Notes: generated by a model from the sequence alone, not told the origin. Shown: positions 1-8,096, numbered from the stretch's first letter. The stretch is DNA of 64,000 nt from VRUE01 sp963718775 (GCA_963718775.1 OY970377.1:744001-808000), one strand, 5' to 3'. Numbers and translations are program-made.

Positions 1-486
1 GGCCGTGCCGCGGTCGAAGCCGGCGACGAGGAGCCGGCCGTGCAGGAGGCGCAGCCCGACGAGAACCGCGACGACGAGGCCGGCGGCGGTGAGGAGGTCG
101 GCGTCGGTCACCCCGAAGACGTCGCCGAAGAGCAGCGCCTCGACCCCCGGCGGCGACTGCGGCGAGAGCGCCAGCAGCACGCCGAGGCCGAACATCGTCG
201 TCACCACGACGGCGACGGCGGCCTCCCTGCTCACCCCGGCGATCCTGGCGGCAAGCGCGATCGCCAGCGCGGCGACGACGATCGCCGGGGTCGCGCCGAG
301 CAGCAGCGGGACCCCGACGATGGCGGCGACGACGAGGCCGGGAAAGATCGAGTGGGCGAGCGACTCGGCCGCGTAGGAGAGGCCGTAGAAGACGACCCAG
401 CAGCCCAGCGCGCCGCCGGCCACGCCGACCAGGACGACCTCGGCGAGGGCGCGCTGCATGAACGGTTCCTGGAGCGGCTCGAGCAT
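1..486 (-). CDS. Metal ABC transporter permease (ZnuB/MntB type), 3' part beyond window
   Basis: The first 162 codons of an ABC-3 family permease, open to the window edge. Translation gives MLEPLQEPFMQRALAEVV followed by hydrophobic helices; the motif around HSIFPGLVVA and the stretch LLFGDVFGVTDADL are typical of zinc/manganese permeases. It begins 2 nt after the stop of the ATPase gene, so it is the third gene of the metal-import operon. Its N-terminus closely matches that of the permease half of the fusion gene (VLEPFQLPFVQRGLIEIL), so the two permeases are paralogues and may pair as a heterodimer. An alternative start is the ATG ten codons in. The family is clear; the metal is inferred from the receptor and operator. 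Confidence 0.9.
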   Translation of the reverse strand, partial: MLEPLQEPFMQRALAEVVLVGVAGGALGCWVVFYGLSYAAESLAHSIFPGLVVAAIVGVPLLLGATPAIVVAALAIALAARIAGVSREAAVAVVVTTMFGLGVLLALSPQSPPGVEALLFGDVFGVTDADLLTAAGLVVAVLVGLRLLHGRLLVAGFDRGTA

Positions 487-488
487 GC

Positions 489-1241
489 TCAGTGGTGGTG
501 ATGGTGCGGCGGCAGGATGGCTCGGCCCTCGGCGCCCGGGATCGCGACGATCGCGCCGCCGTAGGTCGCTTCCAGCACCGCGACGTCGGCGAGCACCGCC
601 TCCGGCGCCCCGCAGGCGATCTGGCGCTTGTTGATGCAGAGGACGAGATCGCAGGCGCGCGCCTGCTCGAGGTCGTGGGTGGCGATGACGATGCCCCTCC
701 CCTCGCCAGCCAGCTCGGCGATCAGCGCTTCCAGCCCTTCGGCGCTGGGACGGTCGAGGCCGGAGAAGGGCTCGTCGAGCAAGAGCACGCCGGCGTCCTG
801 GACGAGCGCCCGGGCGATCAGCACCCGCTGGCGCTGGCCGCCCGAGAGGCGGCCGAAGGTCTCCTCGGCGAACGGCCCCAGGCCGACCCGGTCGAGCGCC
901 CGCGCCGCCGCCCGCCGCTCGGCCCGGCCCGGCCGCCGCCACCAGGGCAGCCGCGAGAGCGTCCCCATCGTCGCCACGTCGAGGGCGGAGACCGGGTAGT
1001 CGAGCCGCGAGCGCTCGGTCTGGGGAACCGTGCCGCACCTCGCGCCGACGCTCAGCGTCCCCTCGATAAGGCGGAGCTCGCCCAGCACGGCGCGCAGCAG
1101 CGTCGTCTTGCCGCCGCCGTTGGGGCCGAGCAGGGCCAACGTCTGGCCGGCGGAGAGCGAGAAGCCGACCGCGGAGATCGCTGGCGTGCCGTTGTAGCCG
1201 GCGCTGAGGCCGGCCGCCTCGATTAGGGGCTCAGTTGGCAT
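489..1241 (-). CDS. znuC: Metal ABC transporter ATP-binding protein (ZnuC-like)
   Basis: ATPase that powers zinc or manganese import. Walker A GPNGGGKTT is at residues 39-47, the signature LSGGQ near 132, and Walker B VLLLDEP near 152. The length, 250 residues, is normal. The protein ends in five histidines after two prolines; a natural His-rich tail is common in metal-handling proteins and could sense or buffer the metal. Its ATG overlaps the end of the permease-receptor gene by 19 nt, and the next permease follows 2 nt after its stop, so the three genes are translationally coupled. ZnuC and MntB-type ATPases are hard to separate by sequence; zinc is preferred because of the upstream operator. 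Confidence 0.9.
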   Translation of the reverse strand: MPTEPLIEAAGLSAGYNGTPAISAVGFSLSAGQTLALLGPNGGGKTTLLRAVLGELRLIEGTLSVGARCGTVPQTERSRLDYPVSALDVATMGTLSRLPWWRRPGRAERRAAARALDRVGLGPFAEETFGRLSGGQRQRVLIARALVQDAGVLLLDEPFSGLDRPSAEGLEALIAELAGEGRGIVIATHDLEQARACDLVLCINKRQIACGAPEAVLADVAVLEATYGGAIVAIPGAEGRAILPPHHHHH

Positions 1242-2971
1242 CCCTGCTCCCCTCCCGTGAAGCCGCGCGCCATCGCGTCCGCGTTGGCCGCCTCCATGCG
1301 CAGGTAGGTGGCGCCGTCGGAGCCCCGCGGGCCGAGCGTGTCACCGTAGAGCGTGTAGCTCGCCGTGGCGCCAGTCTGGTCGGCGATCGCCTCGGCGACC
1401 TTCGAGCTCAACGAGCTCTCCGGGAAGATCGCCTCGACCCCTTCGCGTTCGATCAGCGCGGCAAGCTCGGAAAGGTCCTTCGCCGAGGGCTGCGCCTGGG
1501 TCGTCTGCGAGGGAATCACGGCGCCGACGACGTCGATCCCGTAGCGATCGGCGAAGTAGCCGAAGGCGTCATGGTCGGTCACCAGCTTGCGCCGCGAAGC
1601 CGGGATCGAATCCATGCAATGGGCGATACCGGCGTCGAGCCGTCGCAACTTGGCGAGGTAGGCGTTCGCATTGCGCTCGAATTCGCGTTGGTGGGCAGGG
1701 TCAGCCGCCGCCAACCGGCGCTCGATCTCTCGCACGGCCGCCTCGGCGTTGCGCGGGTCGTGCCACCAGTGCGGGTCGAACTCCGACGCCTCCTCGCCGC
1801 TCGACTCACCCGGCAGCCGCTCGGGAACCGCCGCGCCGAGGTCGACCAGCTCGGCGTCGCTGCCGCTGTCGGAGACGACCTGGTCGATCCAGCCGTCGAG
1901 GTCGTCGCCGCTGGCGAAGACGAGCTTCGCCCCCGCCGCCGCCACTACGTCGCTGGGCCGCGGCTCGTACTCGTGCGGGTCGGTGTTCGGCTGAAGGACC
2001 TGGTCGACGACGACCGCGTCGCCGCCGACCTCACGGACGAAATCGCCGACCTGGGTCGTCGTCGCGACCACCTCGATCTGCCCGTCGCCGGCACCCGAGT
2101 CGCTGCCGCAACCGGCGACGAGCAGCGCCGCCACCGCAAGGCTCGCCGCGGAGAGCTGGGGTGCGCGCGGGGCGCGAGCGAGCGCCCGCCCCGCCGCGGC
2201 GAGAGCGAAGACGGCCCCGGAGACAACCGCGATCGTCGCTCCCGGGGGAGCATCGGTTTCGACCGAGAGCCAGAGCCCGACCGTGCCCTCGAGGGCGACG
2301 AGGGCGACACTTGCGAGCTGCCAGGCCCGCATCCGCTCGGCGAAGAGGCGCGTGGTCAGCGCCGGCACGACGAAGAGTGCGGCGACGAGCAGGGCGCCGA
2401 TCACCGAGAGCGCCGCCGTGGTGGCGAGGGCGATCAGGCCGAGCAGGGCGATGTCGAGCAGCCGGCCGCCGACACGCGGCGTCCCGCCCTCCGGATCGAA
2501 GCCGACGGCGAGCCAGCGCTGCCCGAGCAGCAGCGAGGCGGCGACGGTCGCCACCGCCGCGACGGCGGCAAGGGCGATGTCGCCGTCGTCGACCAGCAGG
2601 AGGCTGCCGAAGAGCAGCGTCTCGATGTTCGAGCCGGAGCCGAAGACATCGCTGGCGAGGATTACCCCGGCGGCGAGGCAGCCGACGAGGACGATCGCCA
2701 CGGCGCTGTCCCTCCCTCCCTCGTCGCGGCGAGTGAGCAGCGAGGCGCCGGCCGCGAAGACGACCGCGGCGCCGAAGGCGCCCAGCGGCGCCGCGAAGCC
2801 CAGCCCGTCGGCGAGGACCAGCCCCGGGAAGGCCGCGGTGCCGACTGCGTGCGAGAAGAAAGCGAGGCCGCGCAGGACGATCCAGGTGCCGAGCAAACCG
2901 GCCGGCACGGCCAGGATCAGGATCTCGATCAGGCCGCGCTGGACGAAGGGCAGCTGGAACGGCTCGAGCAC
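1223..2971 (-). CDS. Fused metal ABC permease and lipoprotein substrate-binding protein
   Basis: A 582-residue fusion. Residues 1-265 are an ABC-3 permease with about eight helices. After a linker comes a lipoprotein signal, SLAVAALLVAGC, with the lipobox cysteine near residue 288, then a ZnuA/PsaA-type receptor to the end. Expected metal ligands are His333 (DPHEYEP), His401/404 (HWWHDP), His467 (TDHDAF) and Glu518 (FPESS). The GTG start at 2971 is chosen because the protein then begins VLEPFQLPF, matching the other permease of the operon; a longer frame runs on upstream but crosses the operator, a hairpin and the antisense of dtd. No stop or plausible independent start separates the halves. 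The lipobox suggests the receptor may still be cleaved and lipidated. Confidence 0.85.
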   Translation of the reverse strand: MLEPFQLPFVQRGLIEILILAVPAGLLGTWIVLRGLAFFSHAVGTAAFPGLVLADGLGFAAPLGAFGAAVVFAAGASLLTRRDEGGRDSAVAIVLVGCLAAGVILASDVFGSGSNIETLLFGSLLLVDDGDIALAAVAAVATVAASLLLGQRWLAVGFDPEGGTPRVGGRLLDIALLGLIALATTAALSVIGALLVAALFVVPALTTRLFAERMRAWQLASVALVALEGTVGLWLSVETDAPPGATIAVVSGAVFALAAAGRALARAPRAPQLSAASLAVAALLVAGCGSDSGAGDGQIEVVATTTQVGDFVREVGGDAVVVDQVLQPNTDPHEYEPRPSDVVAAAGAKLVFASGDDLDGWIDQVVSDSGSDAELVDLGAAVPERLPGESSGEEASEFDPHWWHDPRNAEAAVREIERRLAAADPAHQREFERNANAYLAKLRRLDAGIAHCMDSIPASRRKLVTDHDAFGYFADRYGIDVVGAVIPSQTTQAQPSAKDLSELAALIEREGVEAIFPESSLSSKVAEAIADQTGATASYTLYGDTLGPRGSDGATYLRMEAANADAMARGFTGGEQGCQLSP

Positions 2972-2986
2972 GGCGCGGATTAAATC

Positions 2987-3003
2987 AAAATGAGACTCGT
3001 TTT
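2987..3003 (-). promoter_or_regulatory. Zur-like operator
   Basis: AAAATGAG-A-CTCGTTTT is an 8-1-8 inverted repeat with one mismatch, in an AT-rich island within very GC-rich DNA, 15 nt upstream of the permease-receptor GTG. Read on the minus strand it contains AACGA-N3-TCATT, close to Fur-family zinc-repressor sites. TTTAAT lies 7 nt before the GTG and could be a -10 box giving a leaderless mRNA. The palindrome is seen; the assignment to Zur is inference. Confidence 0.6.
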
Positions 3004-3024
3004 TATTTATACCTGCGCCGAAGC

Positions 3025-3075
3025 CGAACTGCATCAACTTCTCTATCCGGCAGATAGAGAAGTTGATGCAGTTCG
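3025..3075. repeat. Perfect 23-bp inverted repeat between divergent znu operon and dtd
   Basis: Arms 3025-3047 and 3053-3075 are perfectly complementary around the 5-nt spacer CGGCA. The arm contains GCATCAACTTCTCTATC. It lies between the Zur-like box and dtd, where both promoters should be, so it may be a large operator or, if transcribed, a very stable hairpin. No second copy was seen in the window. Confidence 0.85.
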
Positions 3076-3109
3076 CTAGTAGCGTGGACAGCATGCGGCG
3101 GAGGTCACG

Positions 3110-3526
3110 ATGAGGGCGCTGGTTCAGCGGGTCAGCCAGGCCGCGGTCGACGTCGAGGGCGAGCGGGTCGCGCAGATCGGCCCCGGGATGCTGGTCCTGC
3201 TCGGTGTGCGGCGCGGCGACGACGCCGAGGACGCCGACCGGCTCGCCGACAAGGTGCGGGCGCTGCGAATCTTCGACGATGCCCAGGGACGCATGAACGA
3301 GCCGCTGGGCGAGCGCGAGGTGCTCTGCGTCAGCCAGTTCACCCTCTACGGAAGCACTCGCAAGGGCAACCGGCCGAGCTATGTCGAGGCGGCGCCCGGC
3401 GAGGACGCCGAGCCTCTCTACGACCGCTTCTGCGAGCGGCTCGGCGCCGCCAAGGGCATCTTCGGCGCCTGCATGGGAGTGGCGCTCGTCAACGACGGCC
3501 CGGTCACGCTGATGCTCGAGAGCTGA
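3110..3526 (+). CDS. dtd: D-aminoacyl-tRNA deacylase
   Basis: Hydrolyses D-amino acids from mischarged tRNA (and Gly from tRNA-Ala), a cytoplasmic proofreading step. At 138 residues it is close to the usual 145-150. It starts MRALVQRVSQAAVDV and carries both signature motifs: SQFTLYGSTRKGNRPSY near residue 76 and NDGPVT near the C-terminus. A GGAGG Shine-Dalgarno lies just upstream of the ATG. It is divergent from the metal importer and converges tail to tail with pdxH, one base apart. Confidence 0.96.
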   Translation: MRALVQRVSQAAVDVEGERVAQIGPGMLVLLGVRRGDDAEDADRLADKVRALRIFDDAQGRMNEPLGEREVLCVSQFTLYGSTRKGNRPSYVEAAPGEDAEPLYDRFCERLGAAKGIFGACMGVALVNDGPVTLMLES

Positions 3527-3527
3527 A

Positions 3528-4112
3528 CTACGGCGCCAGCCGCGAGAGGCGCCACTCGCCGTCGACAGACTCGTAAAGCCGCCGCTCGTGGAGGCGGTCG
3601 GCGGCTTCCTCCCAGAGCTCGAGCCGCTCGGGAACGACCCGCACCGCTCCCCAGTCGGGCGGGCAGGCGATCGGCGCCTCGGCCGTCTCGCTCCGCAGGC
3701 GCCCGAGGCGCTCGCGCAACTGGCCCGGATCCTCAATCGTCTCCCCTTGGTGGGAGACCAGCGCCTGCAGCTGGTGATCGCGAGGCCGAGCCGCGAACAG
3801 CTCCTCGGCAAGCTCGCGCTCTGCGATCGCGGCATACCCCTCGACCCGCGCTTGACGGCCGAGCGTCGGCCAGTGGAAGACGGCGGCTACGGCTGGGTTG
3901 CGGCGCAGCTCTTCGGCCTTGCGAGTCCACAGCGCCGTGGTGAAGACGAGCCCGTCGTCCTCCAGTCGCTTGAGCGTGACCAACCGAGCCGAGGGCCGAC
4001 CGTCCACCGTCGCCGTGACCAGGGTCATCGCCCGCGGCGCCGGGACCTCTGCCTCAGCGGCTTCGTCGAGCCAGCGGCCGAGGATCTCGAGCGGCTCGAG
4101 CGGCTCGCTCAC
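3528..4112 (-). CDS. pdxH: Pyridoxamine 5'-phosphate oxidase family protein
   Basis: FMN-dependent oxidase that makes pyridoxal 5'-phosphate from PNP or PMP. At 194 residues it has the FMN-binding split-barrel order: PRAMTLVTATVDGRPSARLVTLKRLEDDG, then LWTRKAEELRRNPAVAAVFHW, and a C-terminal PDWGAVRVVPERLELWEE followed by RRLYE. The GTG start overlaps the stop of the membrane-protein gene (GTGA). A longer frame upstream only rereads that gene. PdxH proper is favoured over other split-barrel flavoproteins because the C-terminal PNPOx dimerisation segment is present. Confidence 0.9.
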   Translation of the reverse strand: MSEPLEPLEILGRWLDEAAEAEVPAPRAMTLVTATVDGRPSARLVTLKRLEDDGLVFTTALWTRKAEELRRNPAVAAVFHWPTLGRQARVEGYAAIAERELAEELFAARPRDHQLQALVSHQGETIEDPGQLRERLGRLRSETAEAPIACPPDWGAVRVVPERLELWEEAADRLHERRLYESVDGEWRLSRLAP

Positions 4113-4714
4113 CGGTCCAGCCCCGCTCCGGTTGCCGCGGCGGGCCGCCGCTCGCGAGTCGCAGCCGTCCCGGCCAGAGCGAAGATCAGCGCGATCGCCA
4201 TCAGGCCGTTGACCGCGGGACCCGCGGTGGCCGCGATGCGCGACCACGGCTGGGCGACGTGACCGGTCAGGATCAGCGCAAGTGAGACGTTCTGCATGAG
4301 GTCGGCTGCCGCGGCCGCCGGCCCGCACCAGGCAAGTGCCGCTGCCGCCCGGCGCAGTCGAGGCTTGCCGACCCGCGCGGCGCGGCGCGCGACCGCCGCG
4401 CAAGCGCCGGCGGCAAAGAGCCCGTAGCCGACGAGGAAGGGAATGTCGATCGCCAGCTGCCACCAGCCGGCGGCCTTCCCCGCCTCGCCCCAGTCGGCGA
4501 GGATCTCCTGACTGCGCGCCACCGTCCCGGCGTTCTCGAAGGCGATCAGCGAGGCGCCGTGATCGGCCATCGTGATCATCGCCGGCAGCATCGCGGCGCC
4601 CGAGATGAGCGTCAGCGCGGCGAGAATCCAGAGCGAGCGTGGCCTGCCGGCCCAGACGAAGAGGCGCGGCAATCCGCCTGCCTCGGCAACGCTGCGTTGC
4701 TGGTCTTCCGCCAT
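4109..4714 (-). CDS. Predicted membrane protein, unknown function
   Basis: Not recognised. The 201-residue protein has about four to five hydrophobic segments (around SLWILAALTLISGAAML, DIPFLVGYGLFAAGACAAV, AWCGPAAAAADLMQNVSLALIL and NGLMAIALIFALAGTA) and an Arg-rich cytoplasmic tail. The ATG comes directly after an AT-rich stretch shared with the divergent TetR gene, with no clear ribosome site, so translation may be leaderless. It overlaps pdxH by 4 nt, so the two are co-transcribed. Its position next to the TetR gene makes it a possible regulatory target. Confidence 0.7.
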   Translation of the reverse strand: MAEDQQRSVAEAGGLPRLFVWAGRPRSLWILAALTLISGAAMLPAMITMADHGASLIAFENAGTVARSQEILADWGEAGKAAGWWQLAIDIPFLVGYGLFAAGACAAVARRAARVGKPRLRRAAAALAWCGPAAAAADLMQNVSLALILTGHVAQPWSRIAATAGPAVNGLMAIALIFALAGTAATRERRPAAATGAGLDR

Positions 4715-4730
4715 ATCAAATTAGTATCAT

Positions 4731-4756
4731 CATTCGAATTGGAATTGCAATCTGAA
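4731..4756. promoter_or_regulatory. Candidate TetR operator between divergent genes
   Basis: Only 41 nt separate the membrane-protein gene from the TetR gene. The gap is AT-rich and contains the outer inverted repeat CATTC...GAATG and the inner palindrome ATTGCAAT (4744-4751). TetR proteins commonly bind such sites between themselves and a divergent target. The palindromes are seen; the binding is inference. Confidence 0.45.
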
Positions 4757-5388
4757 TGACGACGAAGCCAAAGAGAGAGACCCGCGCCGAGAAGCAGGCG
4801 CGCACCCGAGCCGAGCTGCTCGCCACCGCCGCCACGGTCTTCGCCCGTCGCGGCTACAACGGCGCCTCGGTGGAGGAGATCGCCGAGGAGGCGGGCTACT
4901 CGCACGGCGCCGTCTACTCGAACTTCGACGGCAAGGCGGACCTCTTCCTCGCCGTGCTCGAGGAGTACATGGCCGAGCGGGCACGTGAGCTTGCCGCCAC
5001 CCAGGTCGAGCTCGCCGACGACGAGCCGATCGAGGCCCGCGCCCGGGCGCTCGCCGACCAGTGGATGGAGCGCTTCGCCAAGGACCGCGAGTCCTTCCTG
5101 TTGCACATGGAGTTCATCGCCCATGCCGGCCGCGACCCCGAGCTGGCCGCACGCTTCGGCACCCGCTCGGCCTCGCTGCGCGAGGCGATCGCCGGCTACA
5201 TCGGCCACTACGAGGAGCAGGAAGGGATCGAGGCCGCCCTCCCGCCCGCCGAGCTGGCGCTCGTGCTGCGCGCCCTGGGCATCGGCCTCTCCGTCGAAGC
5301 CCTGGTCAGCCCCGACGCCGTTCGCGAGGATCTCTACGGCGACTTCGTCGAGCTGCTCGTCAAGCTCCTGCGCGAGCACGGCTCGTGA
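4756..5388 (+). CDS. TetR/AcrR family transcriptional regulator
   Basis: A 210-residue regulator. The N-terminal helix-turn-helix runs from about residue 15 to 62 (LLATAATVFARRGYNGASVEEIAEEAGYSHGAVYSNFDGKADLF is its core, cited here by residues 22-65). The C-terminal ligand domain is helical and ends LVKLLREHGS. There is no strong ribosome site before the ATG. The stop overlaps the GTG of the methyltransferase gene (GTGA), so the two are coupled. The ligand cannot be told from sequence. Confidence 0.9.
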   Translation: MTTKPKRETRAEKQARTRAELLATAATVFARRGYNGASVEEIAEEAGYSHGAVYSNFDGKADLFLAVLEEYMAERARELAATQVELADDEPIEARARALADQWMERFAKDRESFLLHMEFIAHAGRDPELAARFGTRSASLREAIAGYIGHYEEQEGIEAALPPAELALVLRALGIGLSVEALVSPDAVREDLYGDFVELLVKLLREHGS

Positions 5389-6150
5389 GCGATCCGGCCT
5401 ACAACCGGATGGGCCTCAACTACAGCGACTTTCGCCGTCCCGACCCCCGCATCGAGGCGGCGATCTGGGCGGCGCTCGGCGACGCCCGCAGCGTCGTCAA
5501 CGTCGGCGCCGGCGCCGGCTCCTACGAGCCGACCGATCGCGACGTCATCGCGGTCGAGCCCTCGCCGGTGATGATCGCCCAGCGTCCGCCCGGGGCAGCG
5601 CCGGCTCTGCAAGGCGATCGCCGAGTCATTGCCGCTCGACGACAAGAGCGTCGACGCGGCGATGGGCGTGCTGACGATCCACCACTGGCGGGACCTCGAC
5701 GCCGGCCTGGCCGAGATGCGGCGCGTCGCCCGCCGTCGCATCGTGCTGTTGACCATCGACGCCGAGGTCGTAGTCAAGAGCTGGATCGTCGCCGACTACT
5801 TCCCCGAGGCCGGCGTCCTCGACCGCGAAATACTGCCGGCGATGTCGGCGCTGCGGGCCAGGCTGCCAGGCGCGATCATCGAGCCGGTCCCGGTGCCGCG
5901 CGGCTGCCTCGACGGTTTCACGATCGCCCTCTGGGACCGTCCCGAGATGGTCCTCGACCCTGCGGTCCGCCGCGCCGCCTCGATCTGGCACCGGATGCCA
6001 GCCGAGGCGACCGAGCGGGGAGTGGAGAGGCTGCGCGCCGACCTCGCGAGCGGGCGCTGGGACGAGAAGCACGGCCACCTGCGCAGCCAAGACGAGCTCG
6101 ACATCGGCCTGCGCCTGGTCCGCCTCGAGCTTGGCGGCGCGCCAGAATGA
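5385..6150 (+). pseudogene. SAM-dependent methyltransferase, interrupted by a +1 frameshift
   Basis: The first part (GTG at 5385) encodes a class I methyltransferase start: YNRMGLNYSDFRRPDPRIEAAI, then VVNVGAGAGSYEP (SAM-binding motif I) and VIAVEPSPVMIAQR. At about 5590-5615, in CCGGCTCTGCAAGG, the frame shifts by one extra base; the next frame continues as expected with SLPLDDKSVDAAMGVLTIHHW and runs to the stop at 6150. Total length of 766 nt is one more than a multiple of three. Either the gene is newly broken or the base is an assembly error. Its stop overlaps the ATG of the acetyltransferase gene, so the operon is otherwise tight. Confidence 0.8.
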
Positions 6151-7277
6151 CCGCCGTGGAGAACCTGACGACACGGCTCGAGGGCTCGATCGTCGTCCTC
6201 GAACCGCTCGGCGAGGAGCACCTCGAGGGGCTTTGGGAGGCGGCTCAGGCCGCTGAGATCTGGACCTGGCTGGCGCACCTCGACAGGCGCGAGACCTTCG
6301 ACAAGTGGATCGAGCTGTCCTTCGAAGCCGCCCAGGCCGGCCGCGAGGGCATCTTCGTCACTCGTGACCTGTGCGGCGGCAAGGTCGTCGGCAGCAGCCG
6401 CTACCTGAACGTGCGACCCGCCGACCGAGTGGTCGAGATCGGCTGGACCTGGCTGCACCCGAGCGCCTGGCGCAGCGGCGCCAACGTCGAGGCCAAGCTG
6501 CTGATGATGCGCCACGCTTTCGAGGCGCTCGACTGTGTGCGGGTCGAGTTCAAGACCGACGTCCGCAACGATCGCTCCCGCGCCGCGCTCGCCGCCCTGC
6601 CGGCGAAGTTCGAGGGGGTGATGCGCAACCACATGACCGTGCCCGACGTCGGCCTGCGCGACTCCGCCTACTTCAGCGTGATCGACTCCGAGTGGCCCGA
6701 GGTCCGCGCCAACCTGGAACGGCGCCTCGACCGCGGCGGCGAGGCGCGGGCAACCCAGCCGCAGCCGGACCTCTCGCTGCGCTACGCCAACACCGCCGAG
6801 GAGCTCGCCGTGCTCGAGCCGATCTGGAACGCCCTGCAAGCGCACCACACCGAGATCACCCCCGATCTCGGCGCCGGCACCCCGAAGCGCTCGCTCGCCG
6901 ATGCCTGGCGGATCCGTCGTTCGAAGTACGAGCGCTGGCTCCAAGGCCCTGACACCTTCTTTGTCGTCGCCGAAGCCGAGGGCCAGCCGGTCGGCTACGC
7001 GTTCGTCACGATCGGCCCGCCCTATGCGGGCTGGCAGACCGGCGAGCGCCTGGCCGAGCTGGAGACGCTCTCGGTCCTGCCGGAGCAGCGCAGCGCCGGA
7101 GTTGGGGCCGCCCTCATCGAGGCCGCCTGGAAACGACTCGCCGAGCTCGGCGTCGAGGACATGGCGATCACCACGACGATCACCAACGTCGACGCCCAGC
7201 GCTTCTACGAGCGCCAGGGCTTCCGCCGGCGCTTCGCCGTCTACTACGGCAAGTCGCCGGGCCGACCCGCCGCATAA
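6147..7277 (+). CDS. Tandem GNAT acetyltransferase (two domains)
   Basis: At 376 residues it is twice the size of one GNAT enzyme. Residues 1-190 resemble RimJ/RimL-type acetyltransferases (LEPLGEEHLEGLWEAAQ, then GSSRYLNVRPADRVVEIGWTW and the acceptor-helix region RVEFKTDVRNDRSRAA). Residues 205-376 form a second GNAT domain with LETLSVLPEQRSAGVGAALI, the acetyl-CoA loop, and FYERQGFRRRF. The ATG overlaps the methyltransferase stop (ATGA). The substrates of either half are not predictable; N-terminal or small-molecule amines are possible. A longer frame upstream is only the antisense-free extension through the broken methyltransferase. Confidence 0.9.
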   Translation: MTAVENLTTRLEGSIVVLEPLGEEHLEGLWEAAQAAEIWTWLAHLDRRETFDKWIELSFEAAQAGREGIFVTRDLCGGKVVGSSRYLNVRPADRVVEIGWTWLHPSAWRSGANVEAKLLMMRHAFEALDCVRVEFKTDVRNDRSRAALAALPAKFEGVMRNHMTVPDVGLRDSAYFSVIDSEWPEVRANLERRLDRGGEARATQPQPDLSLRYANTAEELAVLEPIWNALQAHHTEITPDLGAGTPKRSLADAWRIRRSKYERWLQGPDTFFVVAEAEGQPVGYAFVTIGPPYAGWQTGERLAELETLSVLPEQRSAGVGAALIEAAWKRLAELGVEDMAITTTITNVDAQRFYERQGFRRRFAVYYGKSPGRPAA

Positions 7278-7284
7278 CTCGCCT

Positions 7285-7920
7285 TCAGGCCGTACCGAGC
7301 GCCCGGTCGATGAACGGGCCGAGCAGCTCGCCGGCTTGAGCGGCGGTCTCCTCAGGAGGCCCGCCGGGGGCGGTGATGTAGCTGATCGCGAGGCGAACCA
7401 GGGACTCGGCGAGGAGCCGGGCCTTCTCGGCGGGGGCCTGCGGCCAGCCCGCTTCGATCGTCGCGGTGAGGCGGGCGGTCGCCCACTGGACCACCGGCAT
7501 GCCCTGAGTGGTGACGAAGGGCAGCATGCCGCCGGTGCCGTCATCGCTGAGCAGGATGCGCACCAGCGGGTCCTCGCCGGCCGCACGGAGGAAGGCTTCG
7601 AGGGCGGCACGGACCGCGGCGCGGGGGTCGTCCAGGTGCTCGCGGACGGCGGCATCGACATCGTCGAGGAAGCGTTCGCCCTCGTGGATGACGAAGGCCT
7701 GGCCGAACTCGTCGCGGCTGCCGAACTCCTTGTAGAGGGTCTGGCGGCTGACCCCGGCGGCGCCGGCGATGTTGGACATCGTGATCTCCGACCAGGCACG
7801 ACTCTGCAGCTCGTCGCGGGCGGCGCCGAAGAGCGTCTCGCGCAACAGCGCCTTGGCGGCCTGCGGATAGGGGGTGCGTGCGGTAGCCACCGCGCCAATC
7901 GTGCCAGCGACAGCGGTCAC
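7285..7920 (-). CDS. TetR family regulator of the alkane-oxidation operon
   Basis: The 211-residue protein has an N-terminal helix-turn-helix (AWSEITMSNIAGAAGVSRQ then TLYKEFGSRDEFGQAF). Its C-terminal half resembles regulators that sense fatty acids or alkanols. Its GTG overlaps the rubredoxin stop (GTGA), and rubredoxin likewise overlaps alkB, so it is the last gene of alkB-rubredoxin-tetR. This order is well known in actinomycetes (the AlkX type), where the regulator represses its own operon. The function as operon repressor is inferred from context. Confidence 0.9.
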   Translation of the reverse strand: MTAVAGTIGAVATARTPYPQAAKALLRETLFGAARDELQSRAWSEITMSNIAGAAGVSRQTLYKEFGSRDEFGQAFVIHEGERFLDDVDAAVREHLDDPRAAVRAALEAFLRAAGEDPLVRILLSDDGTGGMLPFVTTQGMPVVQWATARLTATIEAGWPQAPAEKARLLAESLVRLAISYITAPGGPPEETAAQAGELLGPFIDRALGTA

Positions 7921-8096
7921 GCGTCGAGGTCCCCCTCATCGGGCTCGAAGTCGACCTTGTCGCGGACGCCGCAGTCGGGACACGCCCAGTCGTCGGGAAC
8001 CTCGCTCCAGGGCGTGCCGGGCGGGAATCCCTCGCGCGGGTGACCCTGCTCCTCGTCGTAGACGTAGCCGCAGCCAGTGCAGCGCCAGCTACTCAC
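7917..8096 (-). CDS. rubA: Rubredoxin
   Basis: A 59-residue electron-transfer protein with one iron held by four cysteines: CTGCG at residues 6-10 and CPDCG at residues 39-43. Between them are the usual YVYDEEQGHP and PPGTPWSEVPDDWACP stretches. It is AlkG2-type by its ability to pass electrons to AlkB, inferred from position. The GTG start overlaps the alkB stop and its own stop overlaps the tetR start, so all three proteins are made from one mRNA. It is short and was found by reading the gap between the two neighbours. Confidence 0.95.
   Translation of the reverse strand: MSSWRCTGCGYVYDEEQGHPREGFPPGTPWSEVPDDWACPDCGVRDKVDFEPDEGDLDA

Noticed and set aside
489..512. Five-histidine end of the ATPase as a cloning tag
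   Set aside because: It is natural DNA inside an operon and His-rich ends are common in metal transporters.
1223..3835. An 870-codon open frame covering the permease-receptor gene and beyond
   Set aside because: The part upstream of 2971 crosses the operator, the 23-bp hairpin and the antisense of dtd. The N-terminus at GTG 2971 matches the sister permease.
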